Below, in pieces: positions 22,480 through 36,000 of a DNA stretch of 64,000 nucleotides; position 1 is the first letter of the stretch, and every line of letters begins with the position of its first letter. Origin of the DNA: Tetrapyrgos nigripes (Eukaryota; Basidiomycota; Agaricomycetes; Agaricales; Campanellaceae). The notes beneath the pieces were generated by a model that worked only from the letters and a program-made list of their open reading frames with translations, had not been told where the DNA came from and made no database searches. The DNA is taken from contig JAACJM010000076.1 in assembly GCA_013368315.1 (NCBI GenBank), positions 248,001-312,000 on the forward strand, read 5' to 3'. Both the position numbers and the translations under genes were made by a program.

Positions 22480-25273
22480 ATGCCCTACAGATGGAAAGGA
22501 AAGCAGAGAGCAGATCCAGAGTCAGTCAGGCGGTGGTATCCTCGGGATGATCAAGGAGACCTGGGGTCTGGTGGAGGAGATGGAATTCTACTGCCTTTGC
22601 TGTACATAGGCCTTGAAGGAACGGATGCGTAGGTTGCTTTTTCTCATTTTCTCGACGTATTTCCCTCAACCATCTCTCTAGGTCCTATTCCGTCCCAATT
22701 CAAATCGGGTCTTCTGGGCAGTCCATTTCACTTCAGATCGACACCGGCTCCTCGGACATGGTGGGCTTCTTCCATTTTCTTCGAATTTTCGGTATGCTTA
22801 TTCTCCTTTGAAGTGGGTTGCATCGTCATCTTGTTCCTCTGGTCCTTGTGGGAATGTTCCATCCAATAAACGCTTCGATCCCTCGTCTTCGTCCGACAAT
22901 GTCCCCAATGGCCAACCATTCAGCATAAATTATCTGCGGGGCGGAGTGAACGGTACTGTCATGTTCGACACAGTCTCAGTAGGAGGATATTCTATTGGAG
23001 GACAAGCTTTTGGTGCGTACTTAATTCGCTATCAGAGTACAGTAACGCTAAGTCTAGACCTCTCCGTTTCAGCCGCAGCCGACAGTGTCGAATCAGAATC
23101 TCTCTCTGGTGATTTCTCTGGCATATTTGGACTCGCATTACCCGCCAATTCCATCATATCCAGCATCGTTCCTCCGACCACAAACTCCTTTGATGGAGCA
23201 ACAATCGGATCTAATATATTCTCTCTCACTCCAATATCACTCGCCCCTGCTGCTCGTTTTCTTTCCCTCACTCTTTCACGACCAGGTTCAGATGCTGTAC
23301 CTGCACTACTAGGCATCGGGAAGCACCCAACTCAACAGGTGCCACAAATTGATCAGTCAAAAATTGTCTACTCCACACCGCTTCCAAGTATGTCTTCAGC
23401 TGGTACCAGTGCTAGCCAACACTTTTGGAAGGTAAGGGACTAGTGCTGTGCTCTAGACATTGTCATTGATATCGTGTTGTTTTGTAGTCAAGCATAAACG
23501 ACATTACCGTCTGGGTCAATGGTGAACCCAAGAGTGTCAGTCTAACCGCAAGCGCTTTTACTCCAGGATCTTCCGGTCCAACAGCTGTGCTTGACACTGG
23601 TATACCTGGTGAGAAAAAATATACTGTTCTAATCGTATTCTTATAACTCAACTGTCCTGCAGTGATACTTGCAACAAAAGCTTTGGCAGACGGGATCTAC
23701 GGTGCTCTCGGAATTGGTCCTGCGAGGTCAGAATTTCTGTTCTTTCGAATTCTGACGGAATCTAAACCCTAAACATAGTGATGGCAACTACTACGTCGAC
23801 TGCTCAACGCCTCTGAACCTTACGATAACCCTTGACGGCCGAGCGCCAATTCCAGTACATCCTCTTGACTTGACATTGGTCCCTCCTAACGACGTCTCTT
23901 CAAAATCATGTATTGGAATGATTCAAGCGGCATCAACTCCTATCAGCGACATGATCCTTGGCGTGCCTTTTCTCAGGAGCGTCTACATGGTCATGGCATA
24001 CCAAGTTCCCGAACGCGATGGCTCTTTCACTGATTTACGGCCCACAGAAGAAAGCGATAGCGAAGCCGGTGCAGCAGTAGTTAACGAAATCAGGCCACGA
24101 TTGGGACTCCAGTCTTTGGTTGATGCATCCACAGCTTTGGACGAGTTCCATCAGGTACGGGTCCTGGGTCAGCCGCTTAGTAACTCGCCTTCCAATAACA
24201 GCTCCGGTTCTGGGAAATCTGGTCATCTGAGTGTTGGGGTAGAGGTGTTGTTGGGATTGATCGGTTTCTTTGCACTCTGCGTCGGCTTGTTCGCTCTCAG
24301 GTTCTTCTTGATGAGACGAAAATATAACCGTGGAGACATTGGAAACGGTCCATCTACGACACCTCAGAACATACCTGGTGGCGCTCAATCTGGTGGTCTA
24401 TTTGGCTTCTTCAGACGCAAGAAGAAGTCAGGCTATACGGATGTAAAGTCGAGAGGCGAGTATGAGCTTGCTGATACTGGGAAAGAAGGGCCGCCTTCGA
24501 GCGAAGATGAACTCAGGCGAATCCGATACCATGCCTATCTGAATAACAAGGAGAGGTATCCCTCCTCATATTCTACTAGTACTGCTCGCACCCGAGTTGA
24601 CGAAGAGCAGGGTCACGCGGATGAATTTGGAGGGAAAAAGAAGAGATCCCCTTCTGCTGGCTCGGACGCTCGAAGTCAAAGCGACGATCATGGACATGAT
24701 GCGACTCGTAATGTTTACGGTGATCCTTGGGATCCTACAACTACTCTTGACTGGGACAATACTAACCCGACTCTGGTTGGGAAAGGCCCACGTACACATC
24801 GCAAAAACGCCACTGAACTTTCCGATCCACAACCTCCTTCTCCTACTGCTGCAGAACGAGTACCCATGCTATCCGCTGACCGCCTCAGCCCTACTGCCCC
24901 TTCATTCGCTCACGTCCGGGAACGCAGTGTCGACCTTCCTCCTCTACCTCATGATTCACCCATCGAAGAGACTCCGATGGTAGCTTCAACATCAGTATCA
25001 ATACCCTCAGATCTCGAAGAATTTGGCGCTACGAGTATGGCTGGAATAGGCACTGCTGCTCGGGGAAGCTTTATCGATACGGATATACAGTTTTCGCATA
25101 AACACTCAGGGAGTATGAGCAGTACTGCTAGTACGCTTTACAATGGACGGTCGAGACCCGGTCGTTCACCCTCTGGTCCCAGAGGGTCATCGTATTCGAC
25201 GGGTTCACATTCGAATAGCTATACGCTGTCAGGATCAGGAAATCGCTCAGGATCATCAGGATTAGGATCATAA
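22480..25273 (+). CDS. Pepsin-like (A1) aspartic protease with C-terminal membrane anchor and long cytosolic tail
   Basis: Two-lobed aspartic peptidase of roughly 800 residues. Both catalytic motifs are present: IDTGSSDMW in lobe one and VLDTGIPV in lobe two. Cys pairs (SCSSGPC; later DCSTP and SKSC) fit the family. After the catalytic unit comes a Ser/Asn linker, one transmembrane segment (VLLGLIGFFALCVGLFALRF) and about 300 residues rich in Ser, Pro and charged residues. This resembles plasma-membrane or cell-wall yapsin-like proteases, but with a true transmembrane anchor and not a GPI signal. Introns are short GT-AG. The ATG at 22480 (MPYRWKGKQRAD) does not give an obvious signal peptide; a hydrophobic stretch ILLPLLYIGL lies about 40 residues in, so an upstream exon may be missing. 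Stop at 25271-25273. Confidence 0.85.
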
Positions 25274-25716
25274 TTCATCTCTTTAGTGTACTAATCTCTC
25301 ATCTCTCTCATTCTCTCTCTTTCGTGCTTGCTCTGACAATCTATCTCCACTCATGACAATCATTCTGCTCTTTGTTGTATATATCTGTAGTCTTTCTGGT
25401 GCCGGATTTATTTACATATGCCATATTTACCTACCTCGCGTCATTCCACATTCTTTCTTTACGGTTTACTGCACATCGGATTTTGGATCATACTCATCTA
25501 CTACGACTACTGCGAAGTACTAACTTACCCATCTCACGCGGAGCTTTATACCTCTAATCTTCCCAGTCCATCTTTCATCTCATGCTCCCCAGGTGCTTGC
25601 TTTTCCAAAGTATCCCCCCCCCCCCCCCCTTTATTCTACTGTACTCAGCTATGTAACGCCCCAAAATGTTTGTTTAAGCAGACGGACAAATGAATTTGAT
25701 TATTATACACTCTTTT
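25274..25716. other. Convergent intergenic region with C16 homopolymer
   Basis: Lies between the 3' ends of the aspartic protease and the M28 peptidase. Pyrimidine-rich, with a run of 16 C at 25614-25629. No gene recognised. Confidence 0.5.
25614..25629 (+). repeat. C16 homopolymer
   Basis: Sixteen consecutive C, the longest mononucleotide run I noticed; its length may be unreliable in the assembly. Confidence 0.9.
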
Positions 25717-27492
25717 CTATAATGCCACGGCGCAACCGCTGTGATGACGGTCCTCTATCAAGTGTGTCCACTCTACGCCAACCTTCTTGCCAAGCAAGAC
25801 AGTGCTAGTGAGATTACTAGGCCCCTTGGGAATGATTTCTGGACCACGTTCGATCAATTTGAGAAGGGTGTGTTGAGCCGCTTGCGTGTTGATATAAAGC
25901 TGAGTGACGTTGACGTTGTCAAAATCGTCACAAGCCTGATGGTAGCAGGGATCCTGTTCAAAAGCGGTTCCAGTGTGCAGACCTCCAATAGGCTTGTCCA
26001 AATCTTCCATAAAATGGTAATAGTCACTACCACCGGTCATGGCGGCTGCGGTGGTGTTGATACCTTGAGCGTGGAACCACTTGGTGAAAATCCCCTCGAT
26101 CACATCAGAACCTGGAGGTCCAGTCAAATTGAATGTTGAGCCGTCGCCGTCAAAGACACCTGTATAGGCCCATAAGTAGGATAATCCAATGAAAAACAAA
26201 AACCGAGAATGACTGACCGTAATAACCTCTACCAACCATATCAAAGTTGAGATAAGCGAGGAGGTTGTCGACATCTTCAGCAGGAAGAGTCTCGGTGTAG
26301 TGCTTGGAGCCCAAGAGACCATTTCTAGTGGAGAATTTAGGTTGTAACAAGTTATAAACCACGTCGAAGTCTCGACTTACTCTTCAGCACCCCACCACGC
26401 AAATCGGACTTGGTTCTTGACGTTCTTGGCATCGAGCGTCCGGAGGAGCTCAAGAATGAGTGAAACACCAGAACCGTCGTCATTAATTCCTGCACCTGCG
26501 GAGACACTATCGACTATTAAACCGCACGATGTTCATAAACAAGACTGAGAGCATTCAAAGTTGTAAAATGCTTACGGTGAGCTCCGAGCTGAGGTGATAG
26601 CGAGCAATAAGGACATGAACGGGACATCGTATGGTACGATAACTTACCATGATCACATTCTCCTTGTTCCCGGCCTTGGTCTCGGCGAAGACATTGACGG
26701 TCGTCCGGTTCTCAATGTTTTGTATTTGCTCGTAATGAACATTCAGAACTTCCCCGGCCAAAACACGCTCCCTCAACGATAGTCCATCAGATCGCTGGAG
26801 CAGTCCAGCAGGGATGTAGTCGGGGTTGGGTGCAGTGAGCGTCCCACCAGAGATAAAAGCATCCTGGTTGTTGTAGATGATGGCACTGATAGCACCTGCG
26901 CCCTTCGCCGTTTTGACCTTTCCCGCAAACGTGGTTCCATCGGGACATGAACCCCGTTCAATCAAGAGGATCTTCCCGGTGACATTGGCTCCCGTAGCCA
27001 GCAGTTCTTCGGAGTTACAAGGTGTCGCGTCGCCCGGAACGATGGCTAACTCGGCTGTCACACCACCAACTGGCGTCGACGGGGAGTAAATGAGGCCTTG
27101 GGGAACGTATGATTCGGTTTCTGAGATGGATAGATTGTGGACGGTTATCTGATTGAATAAGCCTACGAAGGACTGAGTCCAGACTTCGAACGCGTGATCA
27201 TCATCAAAATTCTCGATGGACTTGAGAATGAAGTCTACCGACGCGTTGTACCCTGGCAAACCAAAGGCACGGTTACCGCCGTTTTCTGTTGCAATTTGGG
27301 CAAGCGAGGCGATGGTCGCGTTCAGCCTAGAGAGTAGACAGATCTGTGTAAGTATTTCAAGGTCAAACCAAGGGTGGAAATTCACCTTTCAATCTCGACT
27401 GCTTGCTTAGGGCCCAATTTCGCATCAAGCTGAACCTCTTGGGCAAGCGCAGCGGACACACAGAGCAAGACGGTAGAGAATTTGCCGAACAT
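25717..27492 (-). CDS. M28 zinc aminopeptidase with PA domain, secreted or vacuolar
   Basis: Di-zinc exopeptidase like yeast Ape3 and fungal leucine aminopeptidase 2, about 500 residues. A signal peptide (MFGKFSTVLLCVSAALAQE) is followed by a protease-associated domain (TPCNSEELLATGANVTGKIL, GAISAIIYNN) and the M28 domain. Metal ligands are visible: LGAHLDS (His, Asp), GINDDGSGV (Asp), WWGAEENG (Glu pair), LNFDMVG (Asp), and a late GGSDYYHF. Several N-glycosylation sites. Introns are short; one exon is only 13 nt (26576-26588) and encodes LGAH, carrying the first zinc ligand. Start at 27492 is the first ATG and gives the signal peptide. The stop lies at 25717-25719. Vacuolar versus extracellular location cannot be decided. 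Confidence 0.9.
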
Positions 27493-27858
27493 GCTCGTCA
27501 GAGGGCGTACAACAGGGACGAGCAGGTACCAACTTGAAGCTCTCTGGCTTTTATAGATTTGATGGAAAAGCCTAGCCTGGATAGAAATGCCAAGGAAAGA
27601 TTGCCTTGTTGCGTTGGTTGTTCAGTATGTTTCCTTTCCTTGGCACCATATGGCATAACTTCTTATCGAAGAACTTGACGTACATCGTGCATCGACGGTT
27701 TGCTCTCTTTTGCTCTTGGTTTGTTTTAGCTGCTTGAGCCGCTTATCGGCCTCATCCGTCCGCAGACAATGAGGACTTCTGAAAGCTTCTGAGCGGTAGA
27801 CCTTAAAATTGCATGAACAACCAATATTCCATTTGCAAATACGCAAAATAAGTTTTGT
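27493..27858. other. Intergenic region
   Basis: Holds the promoter of the M28 gene and the 3' UTR of the MFS gene, both on the minus strand. No motif was confidently identified. Confidence 0.4.
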
Positions 27859-29678
27859 CTACTGAGAATCTGATTCTGTGGATTCTTGATGCCATATGTC
27901 CTTTGGGAGATAATTGGTCATGACAATGGCACAACCTGCAACCACCGCGGATACTGCGTAGACGAGGTGACCACCAAGGAGATTGTGCTGTCTAGAGACG
28001 GCAAATAGGGAATTGGACAGGGCAGGACCTATCGCTCGAGCAATTGATGCACTAGTTTGCGAAAGACCGTTAGTTGCGCCCAAAGATCGATTGCTTGGTG
28101 CAGAGGCTCGGATGTAGATGTTTATGGTGCCTGTTGTAAAGACCATCGTCACAGACTTATAGCTGGGGTTTGAGGGAGAACTCACAAAAACCCATGTCCA
28201 TCAAAACATAAAACGACACCTGAAAGGCAATCTCTACCCAAGTCAACCAATTCACACCATTATGCATTGCTGACAGGTTCATTAGGGGGAATAAAATGAA
28301 CATAGGGAGATATGTTGAGATTGAGAGGCGGAAGATGGGTTTGGGTCCTAGCCATTCGTATATGTAGACGAAGACGAATGTTTGGAAGAGGCCGCTGGCG
28401 AGACCAAAAGCTCCAAGGGCAAGTCCTACGGATGGGGGAGGTAGGCCGAGTCCACCGTTAGGAATGCTAGTCGTGTAAACGAGAGGTTGAAGTGCTCGGA
28501 AAGCTATGTCAAGGAATGCAAGAAATGCGTAATTGACAACGACAACGACAACTCGTGGATAGCCTAGGATTTGCTTCAAAGAAAGAGGTATCTCCCCAGA
28601 TCGAGTAGGAAGGGCATTTTCCTCGACAAGAGTTTGATCTCTAGGTTTCCCAACTTCCACAGTCTAGAGAGGGTTGAGTTGTAGGCTGCAGATCCGTATG
28701 TGCATTCACGTACTTCTTTGAGACAAAACAGGGTCAGAAGAAACGCAAAAGCGCAATATCCCGCGGCGACAAAGCAAGGAAGGGCATAAGGGTATTCTCT
28801 CCAGAATTCTGATTGCCCAAAGATGCTCGGGAATCGCTCGTGAGGGTTAGCAAGCCATCCACCAAGGACCGGTCTGAGAGGGAAAGTCAGTTCCGGTGGT
28901 CAACATGTACAACGCATTGAGGACACACCCTAAAGTTGCTCCGCAGCTCCTGTTAATTAGATGAAATATATCAGATACTTGTATTCAAGCATGAGAGTAC
29001 CTGCAAACCATGTTACTGGCATCAGGGCCATGCCTTGAGCAATGTTAGTCTCATCGGTCAGTTCTCCCATCATACTCTTGAGTACACCGATATTTCCGTT
29101 CAAAAGCCCAGCGAGGCAACGGCTGGTAGTAGACAATCGTTCAGTTGCTACTGCCACGAACAAAGCAGAACAAACCGCACCTGATAATTAAACCCTCAAA
29201 AGATTTCGAGATTCCAAAAAATAACATGGACAAGGTCAATCCAGACAATCCAATCATTAAGATAGGCTTGCGGCCAACGTGGTCTGACCAGCGACTCCAT
29301 TGAAGGATAGTTAAGGCTTCTGTGACGAAGAACAGAGATTCCTGATAGAATTGAATAAGATTTGTCTCTCTATGACTTCTGCTCGTTGAATGACTCACGA
29401 TAAGACCAGCGTAGTAACCCACTCTCGTTTCATCTCCTTCGGTAATAGGTAGTTCAGCAATGAGCTAATCACCCGCAATGTTGAGAATGTGATTGCCAAA
29501 ACTTTTACTGTGTTACGTTTCGCACCTTGTTGATGAACGGGTAAATGACCTGTGAAGTGATGGGTTCCGCTATTTGGACCAGGACCAGAACGATGATTTG
29601 AGTCCATGGGAGAGGAGTCCGTTTCTTGGCAGGGACTTGGAGGAGAGGTGTCGTCTCGTAAGAATCAAGAGTGGACAT
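27859..29678 (-). CDS. Major facilitator superfamily transporter (DHA1/ZIFL-like)
   Basis: Multi-pass transporter. The N-terminus MSTLDSYETTPLLQVP carries an acidic dileucine motif (ETTPLL) before the first membrane segment (WTQIIVLVLVQIAEPI). The MFS signature between helices 2 and 3 is present (WSRWSDHVGRKPILMIGLSG), with a second family motif RCLAGLLNGNIGVLKSM and MGELTDETN. The last helices end in AGCAIVMTNYLPK and a Ser-rich tail. This combination is typical of the fungal drug:proton antiporter-like group related to plant ZIFL proteins; the substrate is not predictable. Seven or so short introns interrupt the frame. Start chosen at the ATG 29678, the only one upstream of the first helix. 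Confidence 0.87.
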
Positions 29679-30074
29679 CTAGTGAAGACAGTTTGATATG
29701 CCCGTACTAGTAGAGCGCGGTTGGATGAACCAGGTACCTAGTACCGCGGGAGAGGTACTCCAAGCTCTATTCTTGCTTTACCCGGTTCTTGATGAGAGAA
29801 GTTGGAGTCAGTCTGAGTCATCTGGCTCGCATATCATTATTATCTACAGTTGGGGTTGGGACAGTTATGTACATATTACTCTACGCAATTCGTTTACCGT
29901 TTGATTACAGTACTTCAGGTCTTTCAATCGTTGCTTCAAGACCACACAAAGACCACAAAGAAAGGAATAGAAGATATGAGAGATCAGTGAGATAGAGAAA
30001 GAACACAAAAGTACAGATCGAGTCCAAAACCTATGATTGTAAAACAAGATGAATGGGTAGATCATAGAATAGAA
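29679..30074. other. Intergenic region
   Basis: Promoter of the MFS gene and 3' UTR of DNMT5 (both minus strand). No recognisable element. Confidence 0.4.
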
Positions 30075-33000
30075 CTACACCAGAGCTGCAGCCTTCCTTT
30101 GATCAAAGACCTCCTCGTCAATGGTACTCTTGGTCAGGAAACGATGCACATAGACATGTTTTGTTTGCCCATAACGGACCACGCGACCTATCGCCTGGGT
30201 TTCGCAAGCGGTGTATTCTTCCTGAGACTGCGTGAGCAGAGGAGACAAAAAGATAGCATGATTGGCGGAGGTCAGGTTGGCGCCACTGGCACTTTCATCC
30301 ATGACATTCAGAAGAAGAACGCGCTCAGCACTATCATTCTGGAACTTTTCGAGGTTCTTGCTCTTCTGAGATGCTGTGCCTTTAATCTCCAGATACTGAA
30401 TCTTATGATGGGCCAGGGCTTCAGCGACCTTTTGCATGAGGTCGGAGAACTGCACAAAGATGAGAAGACGGTCGTCCTTCGGAATTTGTTTCCTGTTGAA
30501 GCTACAATCAGAATAAAGATGCGTATGAAGGTGAGAGAGTCGCACTTGATCAGATCCACCACCATCTCCAATTTCCTACCGAAATGTCTTCCGTTGCCAT
30601 CGCGGGCTTTGTCGTCCACTCCTAGAGTTTCCGCCTTGATGATATTCAGGACACGCGCAGCCGACTTGCAGGCACCTGATTCAGCGTAGACACATTCCTC
30701 CTTTTCGGCGCAGGCCTTCACGCAGTCAAAGCATCCAGTGTGACCACATGAAGAAAGGACAGCGGCTTCCTCGACTGGAAGATTATCACGGCCACATGCA
30801 GGACAGTGTAACTTCGGCTGCTTCTCACTCTGCTTTTGGAGGTCTCGGACAACCGAGAAGAACCGCAGAGACCGGACTCGACCAACTAGTTCCCTCGTTA
30901 AACGACGAATTTCGTGCGTCTTTTCACGGTGCTCGAACTTTTGCTCCTTCAACTTCTCAGACAATTTCTCCTCCTCCTTTTTGATCTTGGTTTTGATAGG
31001 CGGGACACCAGCCTCCTTGATGATAGAGCGGATGGTCTCTGTAGCGTCCTTGTCGTCGACACCTTCGGTCCTACAGACACGCGCCCACTCGTGGAACATG
31101 GATTCGCCACCAATGTGATCAAGAGCCTTCTCCCTCTTAATGCCTTCCTTGACCGATTTGAGAAGATCTGCCTTGCATTCTTCCAGCTGGGTGTGTCGGT
31201 CTTTGACGATGATATCGCAGGCTTTCATAGCGTTTTCATTTGACGTCTCGAGATCGAAGTGGGAACAACGTTTCAGAAGGGCTTCTTCCGCAGATCTAGA
31301 AAGAAGAGGAACAAATGAGAATTAGAACACTCACGAGAGCACAAGGTTACTTACTTGCTATCGCCGAGAGATTTGGAAACCCTCTTTTCTCTGTCACTCT
31401 CAGATTTCCTCGTCCTCTTGACCGTCATTTCCAAGGCACGTAGGTAATGCTCCAATTCCAGGTAGATGGCTCGCTCGGCCGCGGGCAGCGTGACATCAAC
31501 AACTTTTTCGGTCCATGGGATCTCGTCAATTTCCGCAATGTTCTGTCATCTGCTCAATAAGGGATAGGATAGAGACAAAAGAAGACTCACTTGTCGAACA
31601 AACTGATCTAAGAATCTTTGGCCAAGCTCATGGCGGTGGGCATGCCATTCCAGAGTGTGCACTTCGCGATATGAATGGAACTGCTCGACACCTACAGAGC
31701 ATGTCAAAGATAGATCAATTTACAAGAGTCCGCACATACTCGTTTGCTGTAACCGTCTCTTCCTTATCGCTGCAGCTGTACCTTCTGCGTCATCGTCTAT
31801 GCCCAAATGAACGTTAAGGAAAGCAGATATGGTCTTCAGTGAACTAAAGTCCTTGAGAGGCGGAGTCCCAGACAAGACCCAAAGCCGCTCGGAAGTCAGG
31901 TTTGTGACGAGCGAATGTACTTTGCCATCGAGGTAAGTGTATTCGTCGATGACCTTGCGAGCGAAGTGGAACATCTCCAAAGGAGGAGCATGCATCTCTG
32001 TCCATTCCCGTCGCACCGCAGCGGAATCCAGCTTCCACGGGTCACTTTTGGCCCGCTTTTGCTTTTTAACTGGACGATCACCGTCATCTTTGGCCTTGGC
32101 TTTGCGCTTGGGAGCCTTGGATGATGGAGCATCAACTTCCATACTGTCGTCGTCGGTGCCAGTAGTTGACGTAGGAGGAGAGCTGGCTTTCCGAGGGAGT
32201 TTCTTTGGCAGTTTCTTCACGGGCCTCTTCTTACTCTTCTTGGATTGGGGCTCGTCGTCTTCAGAAGAATCCACCACCATCGAAGCGTCGTCCTCGTCCT
32301 CGTCCTCATCTCCATCAGACTCTTCAGCAAAACTGTCGTCGTCATCGTCGCTGCGAACGGGTTTGCGTCGCCTAGACGATACTTTGCGCCTCTTCGCGGG
32401 AATCTCGTCCTCGTCCTCATCGTCAGAGACGACGATCACTTTACGAGTTGCTGCCCGTGATGTACGCTTCTTGGGAGCGTCAGAATCGTCTTCTTCGGCT
32501 GCTGAAGAGGATGCTGCGGAAGAGGCAGCAGAAGAAGTCATTGATTTGGAACGCTTTGTTGGGATGACAACTTCTACGACCAGTCGAGTTTTCTTCTTCT
32601 TCGTCTCAGGCTCTGCACCGGAATCGACTTCCTCTGAATTCACTTTGGTTTCCGAAACGGAATCCTGGGGCTTGTCATCCTTCGGGGCTTGCTCGACGTC
32701 AAGCTTCTCTGCCTGTTCACGATATGACTTTCCCTTTAGTCTCTTCGATTGAGCCTTCGATTCAAGCTCTGCTTCGATCTCTGCTGCAGGGATACTCAGT
32801 GATACGTCATCTTCGAGAAAAGCAGACAGCGTACCTCGTTTCTGCGCCTCTTGAATGGCTACCTTGACTGCAGTGGAGCCTTCGTTTTGAAGACGTTCGG
32901 TTTGTTGTCTGAGTGATTCTGAAACCTTCTGGAGATGATCGTTGAAATGCCGTCCCTCCTTCGTCGGGAAGTCCGCAGCACCGGCAAGCTGAGAGAGATT

Positions 33001-36000
33001 TTCGAGATAATTAACACTCTTGAAAATACTGGAGGCGACAATGATGAGGTCGGCGTTCTGGAAGTCTTCGATTGTAGCCGAGTTAAGGTTGGCAAGGGTT
33101 GACAAGACCAGGGTTTGGAAACGCTTTTTCCCAGTGAACTTTCTGACTTCTGAGTCCCATTGCCTGGTGAGATGAGGTGGAACGATGATGAGCGTAGCCT
33201 TGAGGGCAATCTTTCCCTCGACGTGGCCGAGCTTCGAAAAGTCCTTCTCTGTGTCCTTCCAGTTGCAATCAATAAGGCCGAGGGTGATAGCAGTCTTGCC
33301 GTAACCAACCTGGTCGGCGAGAACACCGCCTCTGATACGAACGGGTCTTTGGGCACGACCTTCTGCTCTCCACCCAAGAGGATCAAGAATCGCCTCTGAC
33401 ACCTCTTCCTCGATGAATGGCTCCGCATCCTTGGACTCCTGTCTGAGCATCCACTCCAGAGATCGCAACTGCTCCTTTCGTAAAGGTATCTTGAAACTGG
33501 GCGGCTGAGCATGTTGCTTGTCCTTCTTATTGCTCATGAGAGTGAATTTGGGCGGGGACCAAGTGGCAGCAGGGGTGAAGTTGGTGTTCAATCGCCATAG
33601 CAGGGTCGGTGGTTCGGTACGACCGGCTGATGGAAGACGAGAAAGAGCACGATGAAGGAGTGAAGGAATGTTGACACCGACACGGATGACGCCAGTTCCA
33701 TCTTCCTGGAGTCTCAACTGCGTCACAAAGGCACTGGGTCGCCTCTTCAACCTGCGTTCGTACTCTCCAGCTTGTACCGGGTCTTCGATCATCAACGTCT
33801 TCTTGTTGGCTACGATATATTCAACCTTGGGAGGAGTAGGGGCGCAGCGTTCGCAAATAGATTGGCCATCGGGCATATCGACCACTTGCCAATCAACGAA
33901 GTTGTCTTCCACACGTCGAACACGCTCCAATAGCCAGGCAATAGAACCAAAGATACTACGTTCATGAATCTTGTCCACCTCCTTCCAGACGCCACGTGGC
34001 CATTCTGGACCAGCTTGTCCATGAAGAGGAACACTGCAAGAGAGCAACGCGATGGCACTGCTGCAAGTATCGTTGGAGACGGAAAACTCCAGTTTCTTGT
34101 CCGGAATACCGAATTGAGCGTCTTCGTGGTGAGAAGGCTAGAATTTCGTGGTCAGCATGATAAAGGTAGCTACAGGATGGGGAGAATTACCTTCAACTCA
34201 GCTACGTCGGTAAAGACCCAACGAACAGGGAAAATGCAGGAAAGTTCTTGCTCCCCCATATCATCAGATTGTCGCCACTTTGAATCCAGCTTTGCAATGA
34301 TGGGACGGGTTTCCCCATATTCATATCTCCTTGTGCTGATTGAGAACACGAAGCAATCCTCCGATTCATCAGTCCGATGAGGGTCAAACAACATGAAGAG
34401 GGGTGGGATAGACGACTCGTCTTCCTTCGGCTGACGTTTGTGCAATGCTCCGTTGGCAGTACCGCATTTGTCGAGGAGTCGGTAGGTACCAGAGATATCA
34501 CGGCCAAAGCGTTCGACGTCAGTGTCTGCGCACGATATCTCCAGTGCAGATGGGACCTTCTTCTCCTTGAATTCTTCGCTGATGAGGCCAAGACGAGCCT
34601 CCCAAGCCGGTACCAGTTCACCAGTGCCTTTGATCGTGATGTTTGTGTGAGAGGTCTCTGGCAAGGCAAATTCCCAGCGACCCTCAAGCAGCTCAGACTT
34701 GCAGCTGAGCCTGCCGACAGGGGCTTCCAACACTCGGCGTATCTCGGCGTTCACCGGTTCAGAGTCCAAGGGCTTCGCATATAACCTCCATTCGGGCTGC
34801 TGTGGATGAAGAAGCAGTTCCAGCATGGCCACTGGTGATCGGTAAACAGCACTCCAGATTTCTTGACGCTTCAGCTCGGTGAAACGCAACTCGGAGTCTG
34901 AAATACGAAGTACTGCAGCACGCCACCCCTCCCAGCGCTCGGGAGGAATGTCGGCACCAGTCTCTTCCTTGAGATTATCCAGCAACTGTTGGTCGACAGA
35001 TGACAAGGTAAGGCACATGGGGAGGGAGGATTTGAGGACCTTGTCGAAATCAGAAGGGGAGAGACGTGGTTCAGCCTCCAGGTCAATTGGAACTGTGTTG
35101 TGTTCTGGACGACCTCCACACTTCTTGCATGAAGAAGCACCGCAATCCACGCAACGCACGAGAGTTCTGGACGTCATCTCGACACGACCTTCACAAGTGC
35201 AAAGTCTAGTACTCTTCGCAGCCAGCTCAAGGATAGTTGCGAAGGAGTGAGCCTTGGTGACTGAAAGATCCAGAGGTTGGTAGAGAAGTTGATCTTCACC
35301 AGCAATGTGCTCTTCAAGTGAGGGTCCACTGTCAACGACTTCATCCACATCCATAACGTCTTCGTCAACGGCGTCTTCAATCCCACGTTTAGATTCGTAC
35401 GTGGTCTTATCCCCACCCTCCTTGAGGAGATTCATGCCCGTTACCAGAGCAGCCAGAATGGATGCCCCGACCACTGTGGTAGACATTGCATTACCAGCCA
35501 AATCGGCGAGGTTATCTTCGGATTCACGGGTCAAAAGGAGTTTGTCGACAGGCAAGCCTTGCATGGACAGAGCTTCCAAGCCGACCATGGGCCCACCACG
35601 ATTGGTGATATAGGGAATCATCGAGGGTGTAAGGCAAGGGCAGATACCCACTTTGCTTGAGCTGGTATTCCTATCAACATTCTGGGAGAGATTCCAGACT
35701 TGGCTAAGAGCGTAGACAAAAATGAGATTGATTTCAACCTAGCAGTGAAAACTTCTACTCACGTTTTATAGGATGAGTCTACGCCTTTCTTGGCAGCTCT
35801 TAAAAGACTGATATCCATTAGATCCCAGACACGTTCAACTTGTGCGACGCCCCAGTCCGTCCAGGCAAAGTCCAACAATTTACATGATCCACCTGAAACA
35901 AGTCATCAGTTTGGATACCCCATGCTGAGCTCAAGAGCGCACCTTCATCCCAACTCGTCAGGGGACGTTTAGAACCCAGCTCCTCCTCAAGTCGTGCCCT

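Noticed and set aside
32217..32752. A long plus-strand Ser-rich open frame opposite DNMT5
   Set aside because: It is the antisense shadow of the Asp/Glu/Lys-rich DNMT5 insert and has no features of its own.
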